Below, one piece after another: positions 1 to 5,720 of a DNA stretch of 10,506 nucleotides. Made by a program: the position numbers and the translations under genes. The stretch is taken from positions 1 to 10,506 of the forward strand of contig JACNFI010000423.1 of NCBI GenBank assembly GCA_014384665.1, in the 5' to 3' direction. The stretch comes from Candidatus Cloacimonadota bacterium. GTDB taxonomy: Bacteria; Cloacimonadota; Cloacimonadia; JGIOTU-2. Within the stretch, counting starts at the first letter, position 1, and every line of letters begins with the position of its first letter. A model generated the notes under the pieces. It had not been told where the DNA came from. It did no database searches and saw only the letters and a program-made list of their open reading frames with translations.

Positions 1-138
1 ATGACATCTGTGAGCGTTTGGAATGACATGAAAATGCAATTTTGCAGAACCCATAAAGATACTTTAAACAAAGGAGAGATTAACTAACTCTCTAAAAAAA
101 TGATTAAATAAAATCATAGATATAATGATGAAAGCACA
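1..138. other. Upstream leader with no confident gene
   Basis: No gene can be called with confidence here. Two readings remain open to the left edge: frame 1 to a TAA at 85-87 (28 codons inside the window) and frame 3 to a TGA at 24-26 (7 codons ending in ICERLE). Either could be the tail of an upstream gene; neither is recognisable. A weak inverted repeat lies at 75-95 (GGAGAG / CTCTCT, 9-nt loop) and another at 100-117 (ATGATT / AATCAT, 6-nt loop). Neither is followed by a T-run on the + strand, so neither is a convincing terminator. Confidence 0.4.
121..126 (+). promoter_or_regulatory. Possible -10 element TATAAT
   Basis: A perfect TATAAT lies 12 bases before the ATG at 139. No good TTGACA-like -35 box is found 16-18 bp upstream, and the DNA is very AT-rich, so chance occurrence is plausible. 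If real, transcription would begin around 132-134, giving the peptidase gene an almost leaderless start. Confidence 0.2.
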
Positions 139-816
139 ATGAAACTTTAGCCAATTTATATTTTATTAGTTATTGTTATAACCTTAATACTCGGTTGTTA
201 TATTGGGATATCAATCCATTTAATATTAAATCAGTCCTCAAAAATTGAAATTCTAAAAAAAGAAAAACATGGTTATATGCTTAAAGTTCAAAAGCTTGAA
301 GATATGATTATTTTTGTAAATAAGAGTGAAGAGTTACAAAAATTATTACCATATAAAAGAGATGTTAAAGGTGAATTTAATATTATTCCATTAAAATCTA
401 AAGAATTAGAAAAAGAGGCACTTGATTTTTTAAACGCACAGCAATATATACCCGACTTACTGCCAGTTGAAGATTTTATATTAACAAAACCATATTTGCC
501 ATCACAGGGTCATTACGGTATTGACCTGGCAGGTAAATCTGGTGAACCTATTTATGCTTCTGCTGCGGGTGTAATTGAACAGATAGAACTCAATGATGAT
601 ATATTTGGGAAATCCATTTTAATTGACCACTTAAATGGATATAAAACTTTTTATGGTCATAATTCTGAAATTTTAGTGCAAAAAAAATTCTTTGTGGAAA
701 AAGGAGAAATTATTGCCGAACTTGGAAACACGGGAAAAAGTTCTGCTCCACATCTGCATTTTGAGATTTTATTTAAAGGAGAAAATATAAATCCGGAATC
801 AATTATTAGACGTTAA
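139..816 (+). CDS. M23/LytM-family peptidase with an in-frame TAG at codon 4
   Basis: This is a probable zinc-dependent cell-wall endopeptidase, or an inactive LytM-type regulator. Numbering from the ATG at 277 (179 aa), the M23 motif set is complete: HxxxD at H79/D83, GHN at H128, and HLHFE at H159/H161. Catalytic residues are therefore present and activity is likely. The same frame is open upstream to 151 and encodes a hydrophobic stretch of about 25 residues (IYILLVIVITLILG...) followed by a basic, coiled linker, which looks like an N-terminal membrane anchor. The only upstream ATG in this frame (139) is followed by AAA CTT TAG, so the anchor is cut off by an amber codon, and no ATG, GTG or TTG occurs from 151 to 276. 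Either the gene starts at 277 without its anchor, or a nonsense mutation, recoding or sequence error is present. A bactofilin gene follows after 14 bp, a common pairing in cell-shape and envelope loci. Confidence 0.85.
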
Positions 817-822
817 AGGAGG
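815..822 (+). promoter_or_regulatory. Strong ribosome binding site fixing the GTG start of bactofilin
   Basis: AAAGGAGG ends 8 bases before the GTG at 831 and overlaps the peptidase stop codon (814-816). It supports GTG 831 as the start, although the next in-frame ATG (840) lies only three codons further in. Confidence 0.7.
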
Positions 823-830
823 ATGTTATC

Positions 831-1202
831 GTGAAAAAAATGTCAGATAGTTTAAACACAATAATAGGAAAGGATACGAAAATGATTGGAGAAATTTACT
901 CCAATGGAAGTATTCGTATAGATGGCAAAGTTGAGGGAAAGATTGAGGCGAAAGGGTCTTTAACAATTGGCCCAACTGCAAATGTTAAAGCTGATATTAA
1001 ATCAATTGATGCAACAATCTCCGGAGTAGTTAATGGCAATATTGTTGTTGAGAACAAACTGGAATTACTTAACAAATCACAGGTAAAAGGAGACATCATT
1101 ACAAAAGTTTTATGCGTAGAAATAGGCGCAAAAATTAATGGTAATTGTAATATGGGCACAGAAGTGATTACAAATTTAAAGATTAATGAAAATGCCAAAT
1201 AA
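831..1202 (+). CDS. Bactofilin (polymer-forming cytoskeletal protein)
   Basis: The 123-aa product has the short right-handed beta-helix pattern of bactofilins: repeated hydrophobic/glycine steps such as IGKDTKMIGEI, GSIRIDGKVEGKIEAKG, LTIGPTANVKADI and ATISGVVNGNI. The disordered termini are short, as usual in the family. Bactofilins polymerise without nucleotide into filaments or sheets at the inner face of the membrane and often position cell-wall enzymes. The adjacent M23 peptidase fits that role: it is transcribed in the same direction and separated by only the ribosome binding site. The start is GTG at 831. The 3' end overlaps atpZ by 17 bp, so the cell-shape genes and the ATP synthase operon are probably co-transcribed. 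Family assignment is confident; the specific cellular role is inferred. Confidence 0.93.
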   Translation: MKKMSDSLNTIIGKDTKMIGEIYSNGSIRIDGKVEGKIEAKGSLTIGPTANVKADIKSIDATISGVVNGNIVVENKLELLNKSQVKGDIITKVLCVEIGAKINGNCNMGTEVITNLKINENAK

Positions 1203-1425
1203 TAAAAAGTACTATAAAGAAATCTTTCAAGGACTTGGACTTGTATCCCAACTGGGACTAACTATGGTAGTTAGCATTCTGGCGATGTTTTTTATTGGAT
1301 TATTGATTGACAGACACTGGCAACTTCACGGCGTGGCAATTGTGGTCTTTATCTTTCTCGGAATTATAACCGGTGCATTTTCCTGTTATAAATTGTTAAA
1401 AAGAAATGAAGATAAAAAGCAGTAG
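1186..1425 (+). CDS. atpZ: AtpZ-type ATP synthase accessory protein
   Basis: This is a 79-aa membrane protein with two hydrophobic helices (about residues 19-42 and 48-69) joined by a short loop containing LLIDRHW, and a lysine-rich tail. The pattern GLGLVSQLGLTMVV...GLLIDRHW...GIITGAFSCYKLLKR matches the AtpZ/AtpI small family found at the head of many bacterial atp operons. AtpZ and AtpI have been linked to ion transport (Mg2+ or Ca2+) and to ATP synthase assembly in other bacteria. The start overlaps the bactofilin end by 17 bp. A second in-frame ATG at 1192 is possible, and neither start has a clear Shine-Dalgarno, which suggests translational coupling. The stop is TAG, the only one ending an intact gene in this window, and it overlaps the beginning of atpI. 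Confidence 0.9.
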   Translation: MKMPNNKKYYKEIFQGLGLVSQLGLTMVVSILAMFFIGLLIDRHWQLHGVAIVVFIFLGIITGAFSCYKLLKRNEDKKQ

Positions 1426-1792
1426 CCTAAAACAATATCTATATCGGATTTTCAGGATAATTTTCTTGACAGAACTCGTGGCTCTATTGCTTATCACCCA
1501 CAATTTGAAACTGTGGTTAGGATATTTTCTGGGTTCCCTTGCAGGCTGTGTGAATTTCTATTTTCAGGCAAAAGGAGCAGAAAAAAGTTTGGCTGTTGCC
1601 GAATCAGACGCCCGCTTAAGTGTATTTAAGAATTTCTATTTTAGATATTTAGCCTTAGCTGCTGCCCTATTTCTGATTATAAAATTTTTATCTGTTAATA
1701 TTTTTGCATTATTAGTGGGTTTGCTCGCTGTTCCTGTTGTGGTTGGGCTGGAGGGCTTCTTTGATTATAAAAAAGGAGAAAGAGAGTCTTAA
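1406..1792 (+). CDS. atpI: ATP synthase subunit I (AtpI-like assembly factor)
   Basis: This 128-aa protein has about four predicted membrane segments: around residues 15-31, 33-51, 76-95 and 97-116. Its position between atpZ and the rest of the operon, size and topology fit the ATP synthase I family, whose members help assemble the c-ring in some bacteria. Sequence conservation in this family is poor, so the call leans on context. The ATG at 1406 lies inside atpZ (20-bp overlap) and is preceded by a weak AAGAA. In a typical operon atpB would follow directly, but here 2,068 bp of unrelated DNA intervenes before atpB. Confidence 0.85.
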   Translation: MKIKSSSLKQYLYRIFRIIFLTELVALLLITHNLKLWLGYFLGSLAGCVNFYFQAKGAEKSLAVAESDARLSVFKNFYFRYLALAAALFLIIKFLSVNIFALLVGLLAVPVVVGLEGFFDYKKGERES

Positions 1793-1846
1793 TATTTTAT
1801 CCTTAATTCATATATATCGGAGAAATCATCAATAAAAGAATAGCTT

Positions 1847-3511
1847 ATGACACAGGAAAAACTTAAGGAGTTACTTAATAAACTCAGATCTTTACCTTCA
1901 GAAACTGAATGGATGGAGTTTAAAAAGGCTGCAACAAATTTTCATTTTAATGATATAGGAAAGTATTTTTCTGCTTTGAGTAATGAAGCTAATCTTAAAA
2001 TGAAAGAATGCGGCTGGCTGGTTTTTGGAGTGGAGGATAAAACACGAAATATTGTCGGGACTCGATACCGGATAAATAGACAGGATCTGGATAGTTTGAA
2101 AGGGGAAATTGCCAACAAAACGACCAACCGAATTACTTTTGTTGAAATATATGAGATTGAATTGCCGGAAGGAAGAGTTATTATGTTTCAAATACCGGCT
2201 GCACCTCAGGGAATCCCTGTTGCATGGGAGGGTCATTATTACGGCAGAGACGGTGAGTCCTTGTCAGCATTAAATATTCAAGAGATAGAACAAATTAGAA
2301 ATCAGGTTAAAAAGATAGACTGGTCAGCGCAACTCTGTGAAGGGGCAACTATTGATGATTTAATGCCTGAGGCAATAGATAAAGCGAAGAATGAATATAA
2401 AAAGAAATATCCTCAGCTTGTGGCTGAAGTGGATAAATGGAACGATATTACTTTCTTAAATAAGGCTAAAATAACCATACAAGGCAAGATTACCCGCACT
2501 ACTATTATTCTTTTAGGTAAACCCGAATCGGAACATTTTGTTTCTCCTGGTGTGGCTAAAATAAGCTGGATTCTTAAAGACAATAATAATCTTGAAAAGG
2601 ACTATGAACATTTTGCCCCGCCGTTTATTTTGAATGTAGATGCAATTCTTGGAAAAATACGGAATTTAAAATACCGCTATCTGCCTGATAATACTTTGTT
2701 CCCCATTGAGATAACTCAATATGAGCCTTATGTTATTCGCGAGGCTTTGCATAACTGTATTGCTCACCAGGATTATGAGCTAAATTCAAGAGTTATTATT
2801 GTTGAAAAACCTGATGAGTTAATTTTTACCAATGCAGGAACTTTCATCCCTGGAAGTGTTGAGGCGGTTATAGAGCAGGATGCCCCACAAAGATATTATC
2901 GCAATCAGTTTCTAACAACGGCGATGGTTAACCTAAATATGATTGATACAATCGGGGGAGGAATCAAAAAAATGTTTCTTCTTCAAAGAAATAGATTTTT
3001 CCCATTACCCAGTTATGAGATAGACAAACCTGATGAGGTTGTGGTAAAAATTACAGGAAAAGTAATTGATGAGAATTATACAAAACTGCTTAGGGAAAAA
3101 ACAGACTTGGATATTAAAACTATTATTTGCTTAGACAAGGTTCAGAAGAAAGAGAAATTAAATAAGGAAGAGTATAAGAAATTGAAGAAGCAAGGATTAG
3201 TAGAAGGTCGTTATCCTTCTATTTTTGTTGTTTCCAAAATAGCAGCGATTACCGATGATAAATCACGCTATATTAAACATCGTGCTTTTGACAAACAATA
3301 TTATAAGGGAATGGTTATAAAGTTTATAAAAAAGTTTGGAACGGCAAGCAGAAAAGATATTGATGATTTATTATGGAGTAAATTATCAGATGTGCTGAAT
3401 GAAAAACAGAAAAAAATAAAAATACATAATTTGCTTAATGAAATGGCCAATAAGGATAGGAAAATTAAAAATGATGGCTCTGATAGAAAACCCAAATGGG
3501 TATTGAGGTAA
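1847..3511 (+). CDS. AlbA_2 (Schlafen-like) and HATPase_c_4 domain protein
   Basis: The 554-aa protein has an N-terminal AlbA_2 domain at about residues 16-150, with ETEWMEFKKA near the start and a GWLVFGVEDKTRNIVG core. A middle region leads to a RecG-like/GHKL ATP-binding domain at about 260-380. That domain shows an N-box-like REALHNCIAHQDY (E299, N303), a D323/N329 strand region and a GGGIKK loop at 369-374. The lysine-rich C-terminus (about 485-554) looks like a winged helix. Such proteins are usually annotated as ATP-binding or putative transcriptional regulators; many occur in mobile or defence regions, but the biochemical role of this architecture is not settled. It sits between atpI and atpB, in the same direction, with no good Shine-Dalgarno before its ATG (an isolated GGAG lies about 25 bp upstream). 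The position and missing link to respiration suggest an insertion into the atp operon. Confidence 0.85.
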   Translation: MTQEKLKELLNKLRSLPSETEWMEFKKAATNFHFNDIGKYFSALSNEANLKMKECGWLVFGVEDKTRNIVGTRYRINRQDLDSLKGEIANKTTNRITFVEIYEIELPEGRVIMFQIPAAPQGIPVAWEGHYYGRDGESLSALNIQEIEQIRNQVKKIDWSAQLCEGATIDDLMPEAIDKAKNEYKKKYPQLVAEVDKWNDITFLNKAKITIQGKITRTTIILLGKPESEHFVSPGVAKISWILKDNNNLEKDYEHFAPPFILNVDAILGKIRNLKYRYLPDNTLFPIEITQYEPYVIREALHNCIAHQDYELNSRVIIVEKPDELIFTNAGTFIPGSVEAVIEQDAPQRYYRNQFLTTAMVNLNMIDTIGGGIKKMFLLQRNRFFPLPSYEIDKPDEVVVKITGKVIDENYTKLLREKTDLDIKTIICLDKVQKKEKLNKEEYKKLKKQGLVEGRYPSIFVVSKIAAITDDKSRYIKHRAFDKQYYKGMVIKFIKKFGTASRKDIDDLLWSKLSDVLNEKQKKIKIHNLLNEMANKDRKIKNDGSDRKPKWVLR

Positions 3512-3529
3512 TTCTATTAGAATTTTATC

Positions 3530-3661
3530 AGTAATTTATCAGTAATTTATCAGTAATTTATCAGTAATTTATCAGTAATTTATTAGTAATTTATTAGTAA
3601 TTTATTAGTAATTTATTAGTAATTTATTAAAGGTTTATTAAAGATTTATCAAAGATTATAA
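3530..3661. repeat. 11-bp tandem repeat array
   Basis: Nine consecutive 11-bp units run from 3530 to 3628. The first four are AGTAATTTATC and the next five AGTAATTTATT. Three diverged units follow (AAAGGTTTATT, AAAGATTTATC, AAAGATTATAA), and a partial unit precedes them at 3521-3529. The array starts 18 bp after the AlbA_2 gene stop. The sorted C/T variants suggest expansion by segmental slippage. The unit is not a multiple of three and the array is not coding. Function is unknown: a protein-binding array, a slippage-prone spacer or an origin-like iteron cluster are all possible. Confidence 0.95.
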
Positions 3662-3675
3662 GGAATAAGTAAATT

Positions 3676-3825
3676 ATGAGATTAGAACTCAACCCAAATC
3701 AGCAATATCTATTGGATGTAATTAGTACTGTAATTGATATTATTGAAGGAAATCAATTAAGATCAAACGACTGTGCTTTGATGAGTTTCTCAAGGGAGAA
3801 CACCTTATCTCCTACTTTCAAATAG
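3676..3825 (+). pseudogene. Remnant resembling the N-terminus of a type III restriction Res subunit
   Basis: A 49-codon reading frame begins MRLELNPNQQYLLDVIST and continues VIDIIEGNQL. This resembles the opening of type III restriction endonuclease R subunits and related DEAD-box helicases, where an F.PNQ.YQLDAI..VVDLFEGQ pattern comes just before the helicase core. After about 30 residues the likeness stops and a TAG ends the frame at 3823-3825; no Walker A follows. The real Res protein is many hundreds of residues long, so this would be a severely truncated relic. The match is from memory of the family pattern. A short unrelated ORF remains possible. Confidence 0.5.
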
Positions 3826-3860
3826 TCAAAGACACAGAATTTACACTAAGTTAAAAAATT
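3826..3860 (+). other. atpB leader without a Shine-Dalgarno
   Basis: The 35 bases before atpB carry no GGAG-like motif. The closest purines are CTAAG at 3846-3850, followed by an A-run. In-frame TAA at 3852-3854 prevents an upstream start. This contrasts with good sites before most of the downstream atp genes and may reflect disruption by the insertion. Confidence 0.5.
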
Positions 3861-4694
3861 ATGAAACCAAAAACCAAAAAATTTCTTCGTATTTTTCTTA
3901 TTATTTTGGTTGTTGAAGCAATCATTTCTATAGGGTTAAAATATCAGCTCAGAATTGGTTTTAATGAGCAAGGTAAATTTGTTATTCAAAATGTAAAAAC
4001 TCCTAAAACCATTCAAGAGCAGATACACGAGGAATTTCAAAGTGACAAAATTATTAAGATTGCTGGCAGATTTCCAATAAACTGGAATGTTGTAAGAGTC
4101 ATTCTGGTTGTGGATTTACTCTTGATTTTGCTTGCAGTTTTAGTAAGAAGAAAAATTCGGCTTGTTCCATCTAAACTCCAGATAATTTCCGAACAATTCT
4201 ATTCCTTTTTCAGAGAATTGGTTTCAGAAACAATCGGCGAAGAGAAGGTTTATTTTACTCCGTATGTATTTACAATTTTTATATTTATTCTTACCTGTAA
4301 TCTAATCGGACTAATTCCTATTCCGGGCAATATGGAGCCAACCCGAAATCTCAATGTGCCGCTTGGAATGGGAATAATGGCGTTAATTACAGTTCATTAT
4401 TCAGCGTTAAGAGCAAAAGGAATCAAGGCATATTTGAAGGATTATGCAGAACCACTTTTTTTTATGGCGCCCTTGAATATTATCGGAGAACTCGCAAAAG
4501 GAATCTCAATCTCTTTCCGTCTTTTTGGAAATATTCTGGGCGGAGCAATCATTATTCTGGTAATTTCTAACTTAACAAGATTTATTCTTTTCCCGATTGG
4601 ATTAAGTCTATTTTTTGGATTGTTCATTGGCACGGTTCAGGCATTTGTTTTTACAATGCTTGTGCTGTCATACACAGCAGTAGCGATTAAATAA
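3861..4694 (+). CDS. atpB: ATP synthase Fo subunit a
   Basis: The 277-aa a-subunit forms the ion half-channels next to the c-ring. The essential arginine is R220 in ISISFRLFGN, with E210 ahead of it in PLNIIGELAKG and Q260 in the last helix (GTVQAFVFTML). These are the expected landmark residues. The N-terminus has one membrane segment (about 8-25), then a hydrophilic loop of about 50 residues, followed by about five more hydrophobic segments from residue 78 to the C-terminus. Length is close to the E. coli protein (271 aa). It is separated from atpI by the AlbA_2 region and lacks a clear ribosome binding site, so expression may depend on readthrough from upstream or on a promoter inside the inserted DNA. 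The first c-subunit gene follows after 9 bp. Confidence 0.97.
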   Translation: MKPKTKKFLRIFLIILVVEAIISIGLKYQLRIGFNEQGKFVIQNVKTPKTIQEQIHEEFQSDKIIKIAGRFPINWNVVRVILVVDLLLILLAVLVRRKIRLVPSKLQIISEQFYSFFRELVSETIGEEKVYFTPYVFTIFIFILTCNLIGLIPIPGNMEPTRNLNVPLGMGIMALITVHYSALRAKGIKAYLKDYAEPLFFMAPLNIIGELAKGISISFRLFGNILGGAIIILVISNLTRFILFPIGLSLFFGLFIGTVQAFVFTMLVLSYTAVAIK

Positions 4695-4703
4695 AGGAAC
4701 AAG

Positions 4704-5432
4704 ATGGATGTTGGGAATGCGGTTTATTTAGCAGCGTATTTGGGCGCTGGTCTGGCAATTGGAATTTCATCGCTTGGTGCAGGGGTTGGAGAAGGATTCA
4801 TTGCAGGAAATGCTTCTTATGCAATTATGAGACAACCCAAAGCAAGAGATGTGCTGTTGCGAAATATGCTTATTGGACAGGCAATTACTGAGACTGGAGC
4901 GATTTTTAGTTTGGTAATCGCAATGCTTCTTATGTTTGGCGGAATGATAAATTCTGAAGGCGGCTGGCAGACAGTTGCTTCACTTTTTGGTGCAGGTTTA
5001 GCAATTGGAGCAGGAACAGTTGGTGCTGCGTTTGGAAACGGATATACCGGCGGAGAAGCAGTAAAAGGAATGGGAAGAAATCCAAAAGAATCAAAATTGC
5101 TTACTGCAAATATGCTGATTGGACAGGCATTATCGCAGACCTCATCCATTTTTGCATTGGTAATTGCAATGTTATTATTATATTCCACACCCGCTGGAAA
5201 TAATCTTGTGAAGTCATTAGCATTTGTTGGAGCATCGTTTGCGATTGGTTTTGGTACTTTTGGTCCTGGATTTGGCATTGGCATTGTAGCCGGGAAAACC
5301 GTTGAAGGAATAAGCAAATTTCCAAAACAATCTGCTTTGCTTGTCAGAACTATGTTTGTTGGCGCTGCTGTATCAGAATCAACATCAATTTATTCTTTAG
5401 TTGTAGCATTTTTATTAATTTTTGTAGCATAA
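4704..5432 (+). CDS. atpE: Triple-hairpin ATP synthase c-subunit
   Basis: This 242-aa protein is three c-subunit hairpins fused in one chain, about 80 residues each (about 6-80, 88-161, 169-242). Each keeps a glycine-rich first helix, a polar loop (RQPK at 43-46, RNPK at 125-128, KFPK at 205-208) and an ion-binding second helix. Ion-site residues differ: hairpin 1 has E30 and E63 (TETGAIF); hairpin 2 has N112 and Q145 (SQTSSIF), so the essential carboxylate is gone; hairpin 3 has I192 and E225 with S226, T227 and Y230. The spacing of equivalent sites is 82 and 80 residues, confirming tandem duplication. Bacterial F-type c-subunits normally have one hairpin; fused ones are known from archaeal/V-type rotors and the c1 subunit of Acetobacterium woodii. 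A Shine-Dalgarno-like AAAGGAA precedes the ATG. A normal single-hairpin gene follows 23 bp later. Confidence 0.95.
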   Translation: MDVGNAVYLAAYLGAGLAIGISSLGAGVGEGFIAGNASYAIMRQPKARDVLLRNMLIGQAITETGAIFSLVIAMLLMFGGMINSEGGWQTVASLFGAGLAIGAGTVGAAFGNGYTGGEAVKGMGRNPKESKLLTANMLIGQALSQTSSIFALVIAMLLLYSTPAGNNLVKSLAFVGASFAIGFGTFGPGFGIGIVAGKTVEGISKFPKQSALLVRTMFVGAAVSESTSIYSLVVAFLLIFVA

Positions 5433-5455
5433 AAAAATAAAATTACGGAGGAAAA

Positions 5456-5695
5456 ATGGGAAGTGAAATAATCAGAGCCGCGGCACTATTGGGTGCTGGC
5501 ATTTGTATGGGATTTGGAGCAATTGGTCCAGGTGTTGGTGAAGGGTTCGCAGCAGGAAAAGCATGCGAAGGAATTGCTCGTTCACCGGAAAATGCAGGAC
5601 TTCTCACACGCACAATGCTGGTTGGTCAGGCAGTTTCTGAATCCACTGGCATCTATTCACTTGTTATTGCATTGCTTCTTATTTTCGCAGTTTAA
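5456..5695 (+). CDS. atpE: Single-hairpin ATP synthase c-subunit, probable Na+ type
   Basis: This is a 79-aa canonical c-subunit. The first helix contains IGPGVGEGFAAGKA with E29, and the second contains GQAVSESTGIYSLVIALLL with E62, S63, T64 and Y67. In Ilyobacter tartaricus the equivalent Na+ ligands and network are Q32, E65, S66 and Y70. Here the Gln position is Glu, as in the two-carboxylate c-ring of Fusobacterium nucleatum. This favours Na+ coupling, but sequence alone cannot exclude H+ use. A strong ACGGAGG site precedes the ATG. The closest relative inside the window is hairpin 3 or hairpin 1 of the preceding triple c-subunit, depending on which helix is compared. Together the two genes suggest a heteromeric ring. 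Confidence 0.96.
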   Translation: MGSEIIRAAALLGAGICMGFGAIGPGVGEGFAAGKACEGIARSPENAGLLTRTMLVGQAVSESTGIYSLVIALLLIFAV

Positions 5696-5720
5696 GAACA
5701 GGTAAACAGGAGTTTCATAG

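Noticed and set aside
1..87. Open reading frame to the left edge ending at TAA 85-87, and an alternative ending at TGA 24-26
   Set aside because: Too little sequence to recognise either as the tail of a gene, for example a ParB-like neighbour; neither can be supported.
148..150. Reassigned TAG codon across the genome as the explanation for the peptidase start
   Set aside because: atpZ and the displaced atpG tail both end naturally at TAG, so TAG appears to act as a stop here; a local mutation or error is simpler.
3530..3661. Tandem array considered as a CRISPR
   Set aside because: Units are 11 bp and contiguous, with no unique spacers; no cas genes nearby.
3794..3813. Inverted repeat GGGAGA / TCTCCT near the end of the Res-like remnant
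   Set aside because: Six-base stem with a wobble and an 8-nt loop, not followed by a T-run; not convincing as a terminator or operator.
4817..5317. 166-codon ORF on the minus strand across the c-subunit gene
   Set aside because: It is antisense to a strongly conserved gene and owes its length to the repetitive glycine/alanine-rich codons; proline-rich low-complexity product.
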